Shown here in pieces: positions 55,013-64,000 of a stretch of DNA of 64,000 nt. The DNA comes from Eurosta solidaginis (taxonomy: Eukaryota > Arthropoda > Insecta > Diptera > Tephritidae): NCBI RefSeq assembly GCF_040869045.1, contig NC_090319.1, positions 341,538,302-341,602,301 of the forward strand. The letters are read 5' to 3'. Below the pieces are notes generated by a model that saw nothing but the letters and a program-made list of their open reading frames with translations, did not search any database and was not told the origin of the DNA. The stretch's first letter is position 1. Each line of letters starts with the position of its first letter. The translations under genes and the position numbers were made by a program.

Positions 55013-55250
55013 GACCAATTGCAAAGCGAGCAGCGTAGCATTAAAGTAGCTGAGTGGATAAAGGCATCTGCTTTTACACTAGAAATATAGTATGCTTATT
55101 GGAGATTTCGACTTCAATATTCATCTTCCGATATATGTTATGACAAGATACAAACTGGTTTGTGTATTGAAAATAGCGCATCAAGTCTTCCTAATGATTT
55201 ATGTATAAATTAAAGGGAAAAGTAACACAAGGAGACATTTATTCTCTTGT
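55013..55250 (+). mobile_element. SINE-B: tRNA-like SINE
   Basis: AGAGACCAATTGCAAAGCGA, then GTAGCTGAGTGGATAAAGGC (A box-like) and TTGGAGATTTCGACTTCAAT (degenerate B box), the same order and spacing as the minus-strand copy at 12400-12590. The loop region is disrupted, so it is not a working tRNA. The 3' end is approximate. Confidence 0.6.
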
Positions 55251-55254
55251 GATA

Positions 55255-56000
55255 ATTCGTATCATATAAGAGCATTCATTCCACTTCAGTGAGTGAAAGT
55301 AAAGCTGAATGCCTTTATGAAATGTTTGGTTGTTGTTGTTGCTGTAGCGATAAGGTTGCTCCCCGAAGGCTTTGGGGAGTGTTATCGATGTAATGGCCCT
55401 TTGCCGAATTCAGAACCGGTATGCTCTGGTACCACAGCACCATTAAGGTGCTAGCCCGACCATCTCGGGAACGATTTATATGGCCACATTAAACCTTCAG
55501 GCTATCCCCTCCCTGCCCCACCCCCAAGTTCCATGAGGAGCTTGGGGTCGCCAGAGCCTCGTCTGTTAGTGAAACAGGATTCGCCGCGGATAGGTGAGGT
55601 TGACAATTGGGTTTGGAAAAAGCTATATATTGCGCTGGCAACCTGAAGGATTGCGCTACACAGCCCCTTGAATCTGGTATTTTAGTCGCCTCTTACGACA
55701 GGCATACCTAACGCTGGAATATTCTGACCCCCTAACCCGCTGGGGTGAAATGTTTGGTATTATATAGTGGTGACTTTGAATGTAAGTGACTGCGAGGCGA
55801 AGAGTCACGGCGTCACACATAATTTGGATCTAATTTTAACACTCGGTTGTAGCAAATGCCATTGTTTAAGCATAGATTTTAGTAATTTTGCTGTATCTTT
55901 TGGCAAATCTAAGTCTCTTACGAGATCACTGAGTTCATCTTGCGAAAGTACATATATGGGGTTCCCTTTAAACAGCATTTTCTGCCAAAAATTATGAAGC
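55255..56000 (-). pseudogene. Fragment of a repetitive arthropod protein, interrupted by SINE-C
   Basis: Minus strand from 56000 reads FWQKMLFKGNPIYVLSQDEL then SDLVRDLDLPKDTAKLLKSM and LKQWHLLQPSVKIR, followed by a stop. After removing SINE-C (55331-55745) and one target copy, sequence resumes toward 55255. The D-L-x-L-P-K-D-x-A-x-L-L block resembles a protein I recall as multi-copy in several arthropod genomes and of unknown function, probably transposon-borne. That recollection is unverified. Upstream frames to about 56140 are broken. Confidence 0.35.
55331..55745 (-). mobile_element. SINE-C, complete, 13-bp target duplication
   Basis: Flanked by perfect TGAAATGTTTGGT (55318-55330 and 55746-55758). 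Minus strand begins CCCCAGCGGGTTAGGGGGTC and ends CTACAGCAACAACAACA, a (CAA)n tail. Internal landmarks shared with the 9219-9606 copy: GTCGTAAGAGGCGACTAAAA, CTCACCTATCCGCGGCGAAT, TGGTCGGGCTAGCACCTTAA, CCCCAAAGCCTTCGGGGAGC (a hairpin). No long ORF. Confidence 0.88.
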
Positions 56001-56189
56001 TTGCGAAGAAGAAGGCTGGTTGTAACTGACTTACACTAAAGTAATTTCTTCATCAGCATCTTGCTGGTAGTTGTTTGAGGAACCTTTCAATCGGTTCCAT
56101 GTGATACTGGGCGTGTTTTATGTCTTCCATGAAAATGAAATTGTATATTAACTTCGTTAGGAATCCCAAAATTTAAGTCCTTAAAATAA

Positions 56190-56710
56190 AACAGATAGAC
56201 CCACCATTAAGCATGCCGAAATAATCAGGATGAAGACCTATCCGTCTGCCCGTCTGTCTGTCTGTCTGTTTGTATGCAAACTAGTCCCTCAATTTTTGAG
56301 ATTTCTTCATAAAATTTGGTGAGCGGGTGTATTTAGGTGTCCGATTAGACATTTGTCGAAACCGGCCAAACCGGGAAAATCGGACCACCATAGCGTATAT
56401 CCTCCATACAACCGATTCTTCATAAAAAGAGGATTTTTTCATATTTTCCTCAATTTATCATATTGAGGCTTCAAACTGCACCAAATATTTTCGTATATTT
56501 CACATACTGTTGTCTGAAAAAATCGTAGAGATCGGTGGTATATATAGTGTATACTCCATATAAACTATCATTGCTGCCCCCTTTTTTACAGGTAGAAGCA
56601 TCAAATTTCATCATATTTACGCTTACGTTATATATTGTTGGGTGATTCGTGGTCGTAGCTTTTACATGCAGACCACATAAAACGTGAAATTTTGCATCCT
56701 AACCGACCTA
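56190..56710 (-). mobile_element. Mini-me-like repeat
   Basis: Reverse-oriented counterpart of the 16.5-kb repeat: GCCCGTCTGTCTGTCTGTCT (56248) is the GTCY tract, followed by ACTAGTCCCTCAATTTTTGA, CCGATTAGACATTTGTCG, ATCGGACCACCATAG and CCTCCATACAACCGATTCTT, then two further related segments to 56710. Confidence 0.65.
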
Positions 56711-56717
56711 CCTATTT

Positions 56718-57995
56718 TTATACTCAGTTGAGCTGAGCTCACAGAGTATATTAACTTTGATTGGATAACGGTTGGTTGTACAGGTATAAAGGAATCGAGA
56801 TAGATATAGACTTCCATATATCAAAATCATCAGTATCGAAAAAAATTCGATTGAGCCATGTCCGTCCGTCCGTCCGTCTGTCCGTTAAAACGATAACTTG
56901 AGTAAATTTTGAGGTATCTTGATGAAATTTCGTATGTAGGTTCCAGGGCACTCATCTCAGACCGCTGTTTAAAATGAACGATATGGGACAATAATCACGC
57001 CCCACTTTTTCGATATCGAAAATTTCGGAAAATCGAAAAAGTGCGATAATTCATTACCAAATATGGATTAAGCAATGAAACTTGGTAGATGAGTTGAACT
57101 TATGACGCAGAATAGAAAACTAGTAAAATTTTGGACAATGGGCGTGGCACCGCCCACTTTTAAAAGAATCTAATTTAGAAGTTTTGCAAGCTGTAATTTG
57201 GCAGTCGTTGAAGATATCATGATGAAATTTGCCAGGAACGTTACTCTTATTACTGTATATCTGCTTAATAAAAATTAGTAAAATCGGAGAACGACCACGA
57301 CCACTTTTTAAAAAAAAAATTTTTTTTAATTCAAATTTTAAAAGAAAAGTTAATATCTTTACAGTATATAAGTAAATTATGTCAACATTCAACTCCAGTA
57401 ATGATACGGTATAACAAAATACAAAAATAAAAGAAAATTTCAAAATGGGCGTGGCTGCGCCCTTTTTCATTTAATTTGTCTAGGATACTTTTAATGCCAT
57501 AAGTCGAACAAAAATTTACCAATCCTTGTGAAATTTGGTAGAGGCTTAGAGTCTAGGACGATAACTGTTTTCTGTGAAAAAGGGCGAAATCGGTTGAAGC
57601 CACGCCCAGTTTTTATACACAATTGACCGTCTGTCCTTCCGCTCGGCCGTTAACACGATAACTTGATCAAAAATCGATATATCTTTACTAAACTCAGTTC
57701 ACGTACTTATCTGAACTCACTTTATATTGGTGTAAAAAATAGCCGAAATCCGACTATGACCACGCCCACTTTTTCGATATCGAAAATTACGAAAATTTAA
57801 AAAAATGCCATAATTATATACCAAATACGAAAAAAGGGATGAAACATGGTAATTGTATTGGTCTAATGAGGCAAAATGTAACTTTAGAAAAAAACTTGGT
57901 AAAAAGGGTGTGACACCTACCATATTAAGTAGAAGAAAAAGAAAAAGTTTTGCAGGGCGAAACCAAAAGCCCTTGGAATCTTGGAAGGAACACTG
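56718..57995 (-). mobile_element. Helentron-like dispersed repeat, third copy
   Basis: Reverse complement of the 46.87-48.78 kb family: TATACTCAGTTGAGCTGAGC end, ATAAAGGAATCGAGATAGAT, CATGTCCGTCCGTCCGTCCG at 56858, then repeated GGCGTGGCNNNGCCCACTTT words (57129, 57444, 57760). The expected other end is not found; instead the 130-bp satellite follows directly. Confidence 0.68.
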
Positions 57996-58024
57996 TTCGT
58001 GGTATTACATATATAAATAAATTA

Positions 58025-60981
58025 GCGGTACCCGACAGATGATGTTCTGGATCACCCTGGTCCACATTTTGGTCGATATCTCGAAAACGCCTTCACATAT
58101 ACAACTAAGGGCCACTCCCTTTTAAAACCCTCATTAATTCCTTTAATTTGATACCCATATCGTACAAACACATTCTAGAGTCACGACTGGTCCACGTTTA
58201 TGGCGATATTTCGAAAAGGCGTCCACCTATAGAACTAAGGCACACGCCCTTTTAAAATAATCATTAACACCTTTCATTTGATACCCATATCCTACAAACA
58301 AATTCTAGAGTCACCCCTGGTCCACCTTTATGGCGATATCTCGAAAAGGCGTCCACCTATAGAACTAAGGCCCACGTCCTTTTAAAATACTCATTAACGC
58401 CTTTCATTCGATACCCATATCGTACAAACAAATTCTAGAGTCACCCCTGGTCCACCTTTATGGCGATATCTCGAAAAGGCGTGCATCTATAGAACTAAGG
58501 CCCACGCCCTTTTAAAATACTCATTAGCACCTTTCATTTGATAACCATATCGTACAAACAAATTCTAGAGTCACCCCTGGTCCACGTTTATGGCGATATT
58601 TCGAAAAGGCGTCCACATATAGAACTAAGGCCCACTTCTTTTTAAAATACTCATTAACACCTTTCATTTGATACCCATATCGTACAAACGAATTCTAGAG
58701 TCACCCCTGGTCCACGTTTATGGCGATATCTCGAATAGGCGTCCACCTATAGAACTAAGGCCCACGCCCTTTTCAAATACACATTAACACCCTTCATTTG
58801 ATACCCGTATCGTACAAACAAATTCTAGAGTCACCCCTGATCCACCTTTATGGCGATATTTCGAAAAGGCATCCACCTATAGAACTAAGGCCCACGACCT
58901 TTTAAAATAATCATTAACACCTTTCATTTGATATCCATATCGTACAAACAAATTCTAGAGTCACCCCTGGTCCACCTTTATGGCGATATCTCGAAAAGGC
59001 TTCCACCTATAGAACTAAGGCCCACGCCCTTTTAAAATACTCATTAACACCCTTCATTTGATACTCGTATCGTACAAACAAATTCTAGAGTCACCCCTGA
59101 TCCACCTTTATGGCGATATTTCGAAAAGGTGTCCACCTATAGAACTAAGGCCTACGCCCTTTTAAAATAATCATTAACACCTTTCATTTGATACCCATAT
59201 CGTACAAACAAATTCTAGAGTCACCCCTGGTCCACCTTTATGGCGATATCTCGAAAAGGCGTCCACCTATAGAACTAAGGCCCACGCCCTTTTAAAATAC
59301 TCATTAACACCCTTCATTTGATACTCGTATCGTACAAACAAATTCTAGAGTCACCCCTGATCCACCTTTATGGCGATATTTCGAAAAGGTGTCCACGTAT
59401 AGAACTAAGGCCCACGCCCTTTTAAAATAATCATTAACACCTTTCATTTGATATCCATATCGTACAAACAAATTCTAGAGTCACCCCTGGTCCACCTTTA
59501 TGGCGATATCTCGAAAAGGCGTCCACCTATAGAACTAAGGCCCACGCCCTTTTAAAATACTCATTAGCACCTTTCATTTGATAACCATATAGTACAAACG
59601 AATTCTAGAGTCACCCCTGGTCCACGTTTATGGCGATATTTCGAAAAGGCGTCCACATATAGAACTAAGGCCCACTTCTTTTTAAAATACTCATTAACAC
59701 CTTTCATTTGATACCCATATCGTACAAACAAATTCTAGAGTCACCCCTGGTCCACCTTTATGGCGATATCTCGAAAAGGCGTGCATCTATAGAACTAAGG
59801 CCCACGCCCTTTTAAAATACTCATTAACACCTTTCATTTGATAACCATATCGTACAAACAAATTCTAGAGTCACCCCTAGTCCACCTTTATGGCGATATC
59901 TCGAAAAGGCGTCCACCTATAGAACTAAGGCCCACGCCCTTTTAAAATACTCCTTAACACCTTTCATTTGATAACCATATCGTACAAACAAATTCTAGAG
60001 TCACCCCTAGTCCACCTTTATGGCGATATCTCGAAAAGGCGTCCACCTATAGAACTAAGGCCCACGCCCTTTTAAAATACTCATTAACACCTTTCATTTG
60101 ATAACCATATCGTACAAACAAATTCTAGAGTCACCCCTAGTCCACCTTTATGGCGATATCTCGAAAAGGCATCCACATATAGAACTAAGGCCCACGCCCT
60201 CTTAAAATATTCATTAACACCTTTCATTTGATACTCATATAGTACAAACGAATTCTAGAGTCACCCCTGGTCCACCTTTATGGCGATATCTCGAAAAGGC
60301 GTCCACATATAGAACTAAGGCCCACGCCCTTTTAAAATACTCATTAACACCTTTCATTTGATAACCATATCGTACAAACAAATTCTAGAGTCACCCCTAG
60401 TCCACCTTTATGGCGATATCTCGAAAAGGCGTCCATCTATAGAACTTAGGCCCACGCCCTTTTAAAATACTCATTAACACCTTTCATTTGATAACCATAT
60501 CGTACAAACGAATTCTAGAGTCACCCCTGGTCCACCTTTATGGGGATATCTCGAAAAGGCGTCCACATATAGAACTAAGGCCCACGCCCTCTTAAAATAT
60601 TCATTAACACCTTTCATTTGAAACTCATATAGTACAAACGAATTCTAGAGTCACCCCTGGTCCACCTTTATGGCGATATCTCGAAAAGGCGTCCACATAT
60701 AGAACTAAGGCCCACGCCCTTTTAAAATACTCATTAACACCTTTCATTTGATAACCATATCGTACAAACGAATTCTAGAGTCACCCCTGGTCCACCTTTA
60801 TGGCGATATCTCGAAAAGGCATCCACATATAGAACTAAGGCCCACGCCCTCTTAAAATATTCATTAACACCTTTCATTTGATACTCATATAGTACAAACG
60901 AATTCTAGAGTCACCCCTGGTCCACCTTTATGGCGATATCTCGAAAAGGCGTCCACATATAGAACTAAGGCCCACGCCCTT
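58025..60981. repeat. 130-bp satellite array, about 23 copies
   Basis: AATTCTAGAGTCACCCCTGG recurs at 58301, 58431, 58561, 58691, 58821 and onward at exact 130-bp spacing. The unit also carries GGCGATATCTCGAAAAGGCG, TATAGAACTAAGGCCCACGC, TTTAAAATACTCATTAACAC and TTTCATTTGATACCCATATC. The first unit (58025-58180) is the most diverged. Shared variants show higher-order repeats: alternating GATCCACC+ATTTCG and GGTCCACC+ATCTCG units (260-bp period, 58800-59510), and a CACTTCTTTTTAAAATAC variant repeated 1040 bp apart (58633 and 59673). The array is ended at 60981 by an LTR insertion. Confidence 0.96.
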
Positions 60982-61367
60982 TGTCTTGACCGGACGCAGC
61001 GCTCGGACAAGTATTTAGTTCAACCAAAATGAAATGAAAAGAAAAGTGCAGTATTAATATTTAATATTAATAGTTACTTTATTTTCAAGTATTCGGTCAA
61101 ATTCAATAATTAATATATATATATATGTATGTATTTAACAGATTACCTCTAATTGCTGGATCTGGCTGGAACACGTCTCGCTGCGTTGAAGTTTTAAAAC
61201 AAGTCCCCGAATGCAGGATTTTATCTTGCCAATTTTACCGGTCGAACTGTTTATTTCTTCCAGCGATGATTTAACATAGCTAGCATAAAGTTCGACCGCT
61301 AATGTTAACTAAACAAATTACGAGGGCGACCGGCGAAGTTTAAAAGTTTTAGCTCTAGGCCTAAACA
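60982..61367 (-). mobile_element. LTR of a Bel/Pao-like element (3' LTR of the minus-strand element)
   Basis: On the minus strand it begins TGTTTAGGCCTAGAGC and ends GGTCAAGACA (TG...CA). It contains AATAAACAG and AAAATAAAGTAAC as polyadenylation candidates. A purine run (AAGGGGG) lies just upstream, where a polypurine tract belongs. The outer end abuts the satellite, so the insertion was into the array. No second LTR is seen before 64000. It is called Bel/Pao only because of the neighbouring coding region. Confidence 0.72.
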
Positions 61368-61393
61368 TGCCGGCCCCCTTGCGAGACGCAAGG
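61368..61393 (-). other. Polypurine tract and adjacent hairpin
   Basis: Minus strand reads CCTTGCGTCTCGCAAGG then GGGCCGGCA immediately before the LTR. CCTTGCG/CGCAAGG forms a perfect 7-bp stem with a 3-base loop (61377-61393), overlapping the start of the G-run that should prime plus-strand synthesis. The hairpin is visible directly; a role is inference. Confidence 0.55.
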
Positions 61394-61654
61394 TAATTAC
61401 CAAAGGACGTATTCCAACCACGAGTTCCAGGAGTTGCTTAAAACTAAAGATAAAACTATATCTAGCTCCGGTCCCAATGCAGTCACCTAAAGTCTAGAGG
61501 AAAGGAGGAAATTAAATAATAAACGTGGAAAATTTTCAATGGTGCAATAAGTTTTATTATTTAAATTCAATTCATCGTATCTTATCAGAATTTCATTACA
61601 AGTTTATACGATACTCTACAATATAATAAATGGATAAAAAAAGTATAAAATCAT
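61394..61654 (-). other. 3' noncoding part of the Bel/Pao-like element
   Basis: About 260 bases between the end of the protease coding region and the hairpin/polypurine tract. No RT, RNase H or integrase coding is present, so the element goes straight from protease to 3' LTR. Confidence 0.5.
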
Positions 61655-62919
61655 TCAGCATGCGCCCGATAAGACCCACCCGAATACTGTATTCTGAGCC
61701 AAAAGTGGGCCCAATGTGCCAGCAGGAATTGCGCCCAGCAAAATTTTTGGATAAATTTCCGCACCTAAAACCAGTTCTACTGGTGCGGCCACATGGAATT
61801 GCGGGTCAGCGAGCTTCAAGTTGCAGTAGTGGCTCGCTATCGCCACATCAATATTCCTCACAGGAGTTCTTCTTTTAAAATTGTTTACGCAGACCGCATG
61901 CGTGGTGATGGTCACTGACTGGCCATGCTTCCCCCCGCAACCGAATAAAGCACCCCATCTGATTGCCTATCCAGTCCGTATGTAAGCACAGCCCTCGTGC
62001 TAACGCCGTGGAGATAAGTGTGGTTGTAGCGCAAGGATCGATCAGTGCGCGCACTGGCCGTAAACGACCTCGTATCTCAATCTCCACCATCGCTGTCGGT
62101 GTGATCGATGTGAGGCACTGGATAGGCTGGGGTGGCATTCTTTGGTCCATTATGGCTCCCGATCGGAACTGTATCGGGAGGTGGAATGCACGGGATTCCA
62201 CTCCTCCCCTGCTGGTATTTGAAATCATTATGTGCGCGTTTGTGGGCTCGGGCTGCACGACGCTGGTTTTTCCGCGGTTGGAAAGTTTTCATTTCCATTC
62301 CGCCTTGTCTTTCATGTTGTAGAAGCGGCCGAAAGCGCTGTGGTTCCGGTCCGCGCGTGGGCACTGGGTGGAATGCACGCGATTCCACTCCAAACACCTC
62401 TGCTGGGCGGAAAGCAGATGTTTCCGCTCCAGCATCTTGTAAATCATAATCTGAGTCGTGGCGGAGATGCCAGGATTCCGCTCCGACCTCAGATGCATAC
62501 AAAGAAATTGCATCGCTTTCACTCGGTTCTTTTCTCTTTGGTCTGTCATCATCTTTCATGTGCAACATGGTGTGGTGATCGTCACCGCATTTTTTACATC
62601 TGCCTTCATGAGTGCACTTCGCTGCCGTATGCACCGACGACAGGCAGTTGGTACAGTAGTATTTTTTGATGGCAATAATCCATCGCTCTTCTGGCTTACT
62701 TGCACGAAATCTTGGGCAAACTCGTAATGGGTGCCTGTTTTCGCACACCCGACAGAACAAGGAGTATAAATTTGCTTCGTATTTTTTGCGTAAGGCAGTG
62801 AAGCGTGTCATTTCTGCAATAAATAATACATTTTTTGTTTTCAAAAAAATAGGTATACACTTCTGGAGTGGCGAGCAATAATTGAATTCTAAATGGTGGT
62901 TGTTGGCAATAGGGTTCAC
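61655..62919 (-). pseudogene. Bel/Pao-like short gag-protease gene (no RT), two frameshifts
   Basis: Minus strand. Likely start MTRFTALRKKYEANL at about 62811, though the frame is open from 62919. Zinc-knuckle region, about residues 15-80 from that Met: CRVCENRHPLRVCPRF, YYCTNCLSSVHTAAKC and CKKCGDDHHTMLH, the spacing typical of Bel/Pao Gag. A linker rich in G-x-E-x-x-x-F-x-P repeats follows. Near 62220-62258 homology moves to another frame, with VEIEIRGRLRPVRALIDPCA (retropepsin region, D-P-C instead of D-S/T-G), TTTLISTALARGL. Near 61890 it shifts again to RRTPVRNIDVAIA, FHVAAPVELVLGAEIYPKIL and LAQNTVFGWVLSGAC-stop at 61655. Full Bel/Pao Pol would continue into RT; here a stop follows the protease. 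A capsid domain is also absent. Pseudogene, or a mini-element using frameshifting. Confidence 0.7.
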
Positions 62920-63170
62920 AGATTTTACAGTAAAACTCTTAAGCTATCATGGAACATATTTATTGACTCGCCAAACATATTCATTTGACTTGCAAATGAT
63001 ATCCTCGGGCCCGCAAAACAAACAAACAAAAAAACACAAGATAATAGCGCGAAAGTACTGTTAAAAGTCATTGTTAGCTATTTTCCACAAAATTGCATTT
63101 TGACTGACAATCTTGTTTGATGGTCTCCACGCACCTTAATATGCTTGACCACCATATGCTTGAGGTGGGA

Positions 63171-63201
63171 GGTTATCGAAATCGATTTGGTTTCGATAAC
63201 C
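63171..63201. promoter_or_regulatory. Inverted repeat with paired CGATA motifs
   Basis: GGTTATCGAAA (63171-63181) and TTTCGATAACC (63191-63201) are perfect inverted 11-mers around TCGATTTGG. CGATA cores resemble DRE/BEAF-type sites common at fly housekeeping promoters. The following 63240-63540 reads like a fly 5' leader on the plus strand. Function is inference. Confidence 0.3.
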
Positions 63202-64000
63202 TTATCTCATACATAAGTTTAATTAATTTGTGAATGGTCTCCGGTTGTGAAAAAAAAAACATGTCGCGCGAAAAAGGTGTTCGTCGCGGAAAATAGTGCG
63301 GGTTTCGTTTAAAAAGTGCCAAAATAATAAAAAGTGGCAGTGTAAATGCGTGCGGGTGAAAAACAAAAAGGTTTGAGAGGAAAAAATGCTAAAGTGAAAA
63401 TATGTCCATACATACGTACATACGTACCTAAAGAGGAACAAAAAAAAATTAGAAAAAAGAACTAACTCCTTCCCAAAACACATAAATTGCCTTACGGCCA
63501 TTAGTTATTAGTGAAATAATTTACTATTATCGTGTAAAGTCTTGTCTTTTTTTGTGTTTTTAGCACTCCATTGAATAGCGGCTAATCGTATGACGCTGAT
63601 GGCGTGGATTGCATGAGGGCGTCCCAAAAAAATTTTTTTTTTTTTTTTTTGGAATAAAATTTTAGTCGTTTTAACAAGATATATCTCACACTATTCCAGT
63701 TGCAGGATAGCAGTGACAAAAAAATGTGTCGTGTATCCGGGTGACCTATTCGGGTGAAAAAAAATTAATTAAAAAATTATGTACTTTATACTAAGGAGGG
63801 TGTATGCAATGGTATTGGTAGAGGATGAGATGTCTACGTGCCGATACCTTTACCATTGTGATATCCTTTTTTCTATTACATCATCCAAAAAAATCGAAAA
63901 TTGAAAAAAGTGAGAAACAAAAAATTTTCATTATTTTTTTTTTTTTTTGACCACTCTCATGTACTTTACATGAAGAGAAAGAATGATTTATATATTGACA
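63202..64000 (+). other. Possible 5' leader or first exon; otherwise unassigned
   Basis: GCGCGAAAAAGGTGTTCGTC, AAAAGTGCCAAAATAATAAA and AGTGTAAATGCGTGCGGGTG have the flavour of a fly 5' UTR, and no coding frame is recognised. Poly-T at 63629-63650. CAATGGTATTGGTA (63808) recurs inverted near 63857. The gene, if any, lies beyond the window. Confidence 0.2.

Noticed and set aside
55050..55130. Functional tRNA gene (serine/leucine-like)
   Set aside because: A and B box-like blocks are present but the arms do not pair and the same block order recurs at 12.4-12.6 kb, so it is a SINE head.
58025..60981. CRISPR-like array because of regular repeat spacing
   Set aside because: Units are contiguous 130-bp tandem repeats without unique spacers, in eukaryotic DNA.
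62232..62669. Plus-strand frames of 105-145 codons over 62.1-62.7 kb
   Set aside because: They are shadows of the minus-strand zinc-knuckle/protease coding region, which carries recognisable Cys/His motifs; the plus frames have none.

Overview
The window looks like dipteran nuclear DNA. It is AT-rich, with long poly-T runs, CAA/TTG and GTAT-type microsatellites, and dispersed repeats carrying the GTCC/GTCT tetranucleotide tracts typical of fly mini-me/Helentron-type elements. The mix of repeats suggests a higher fly, probably a tephritid fruit fly; that assignment is inference from remembered repeat families. I find no intact host protein gene, no rRNA, no CRISPR and no convincing functional tRNA. 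Nearly everything recognisable is transposable-element debris, with the same families present in both orientations and often nested.

Layout. 0-8.2 kb: degenerate 150-bp tandem repeats, two MITEs, a hAT element (2188-4804, 8-bp target duplication) holding a decayed LTR that itself holds a MITE, a PIF/Harbinger remnant, and two more inverted-repeat elements. 8.2-13.6 kb: tRNA-derived SINEs, an RTE fragment split by a second SINE-like element, and a non-LTR (family A) RNase H remnant. 13.6-20.3 kb: MITEs sharing a GGCC-GGTTTTTCAGT terminus, a mini-me-like repeat, and low-repeat sequence that may hold non-coding exons or promoters of a neighbouring gene. 20.3-28.1 kb: a near-perfect 1443-bp tandem duplication, family A fragments, an antisense jockey-type element interrupted by a foldback element with a 10-bp target duplication, and an R1-type fragment. 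28-45 kb: a possible coding exon, family A, RTE, family B and jockey fragments in both orientations, SINEs and three MITEs. 45.6-54.5 kb: an LTR abutting a Tc1-like transposase pseudogene, a Helentron-like repeat split by a 5'-truncated RTE copy with target duplication and (TAAG)n tail, an antisense RTE piece, family A copies with the best-preserved RNase H domain, and a complete solo LTR with a CTAA duplication.

55-64 kb: a SINE-like element with a 13-bp target duplication, mini-me and Helentron-like repeats, about 23 copies of a 130-bp satellite (58.0-61.0 kb) with higher-order periodicity, and then, inserted into the satellite on the minus strand, an LTR plus a short Bel/Pao-like coding region (zinc knuckles and protease only, no RT or integrase). 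This last unit is the most unusual object here: its protease signature is D-P-C rather than D-S/T-G, its linker carries a repeated G-x-E...F-x-P motif, and it stops just after the protease.

How the parts relate: the window is a layered insertion record rather than a set of cooperating genes. The nesting order gives relative ages, and the mixed orientations would suit pericentromeric heterochromatin or a piRNA-producing locus, which sequence alone cannot establish.
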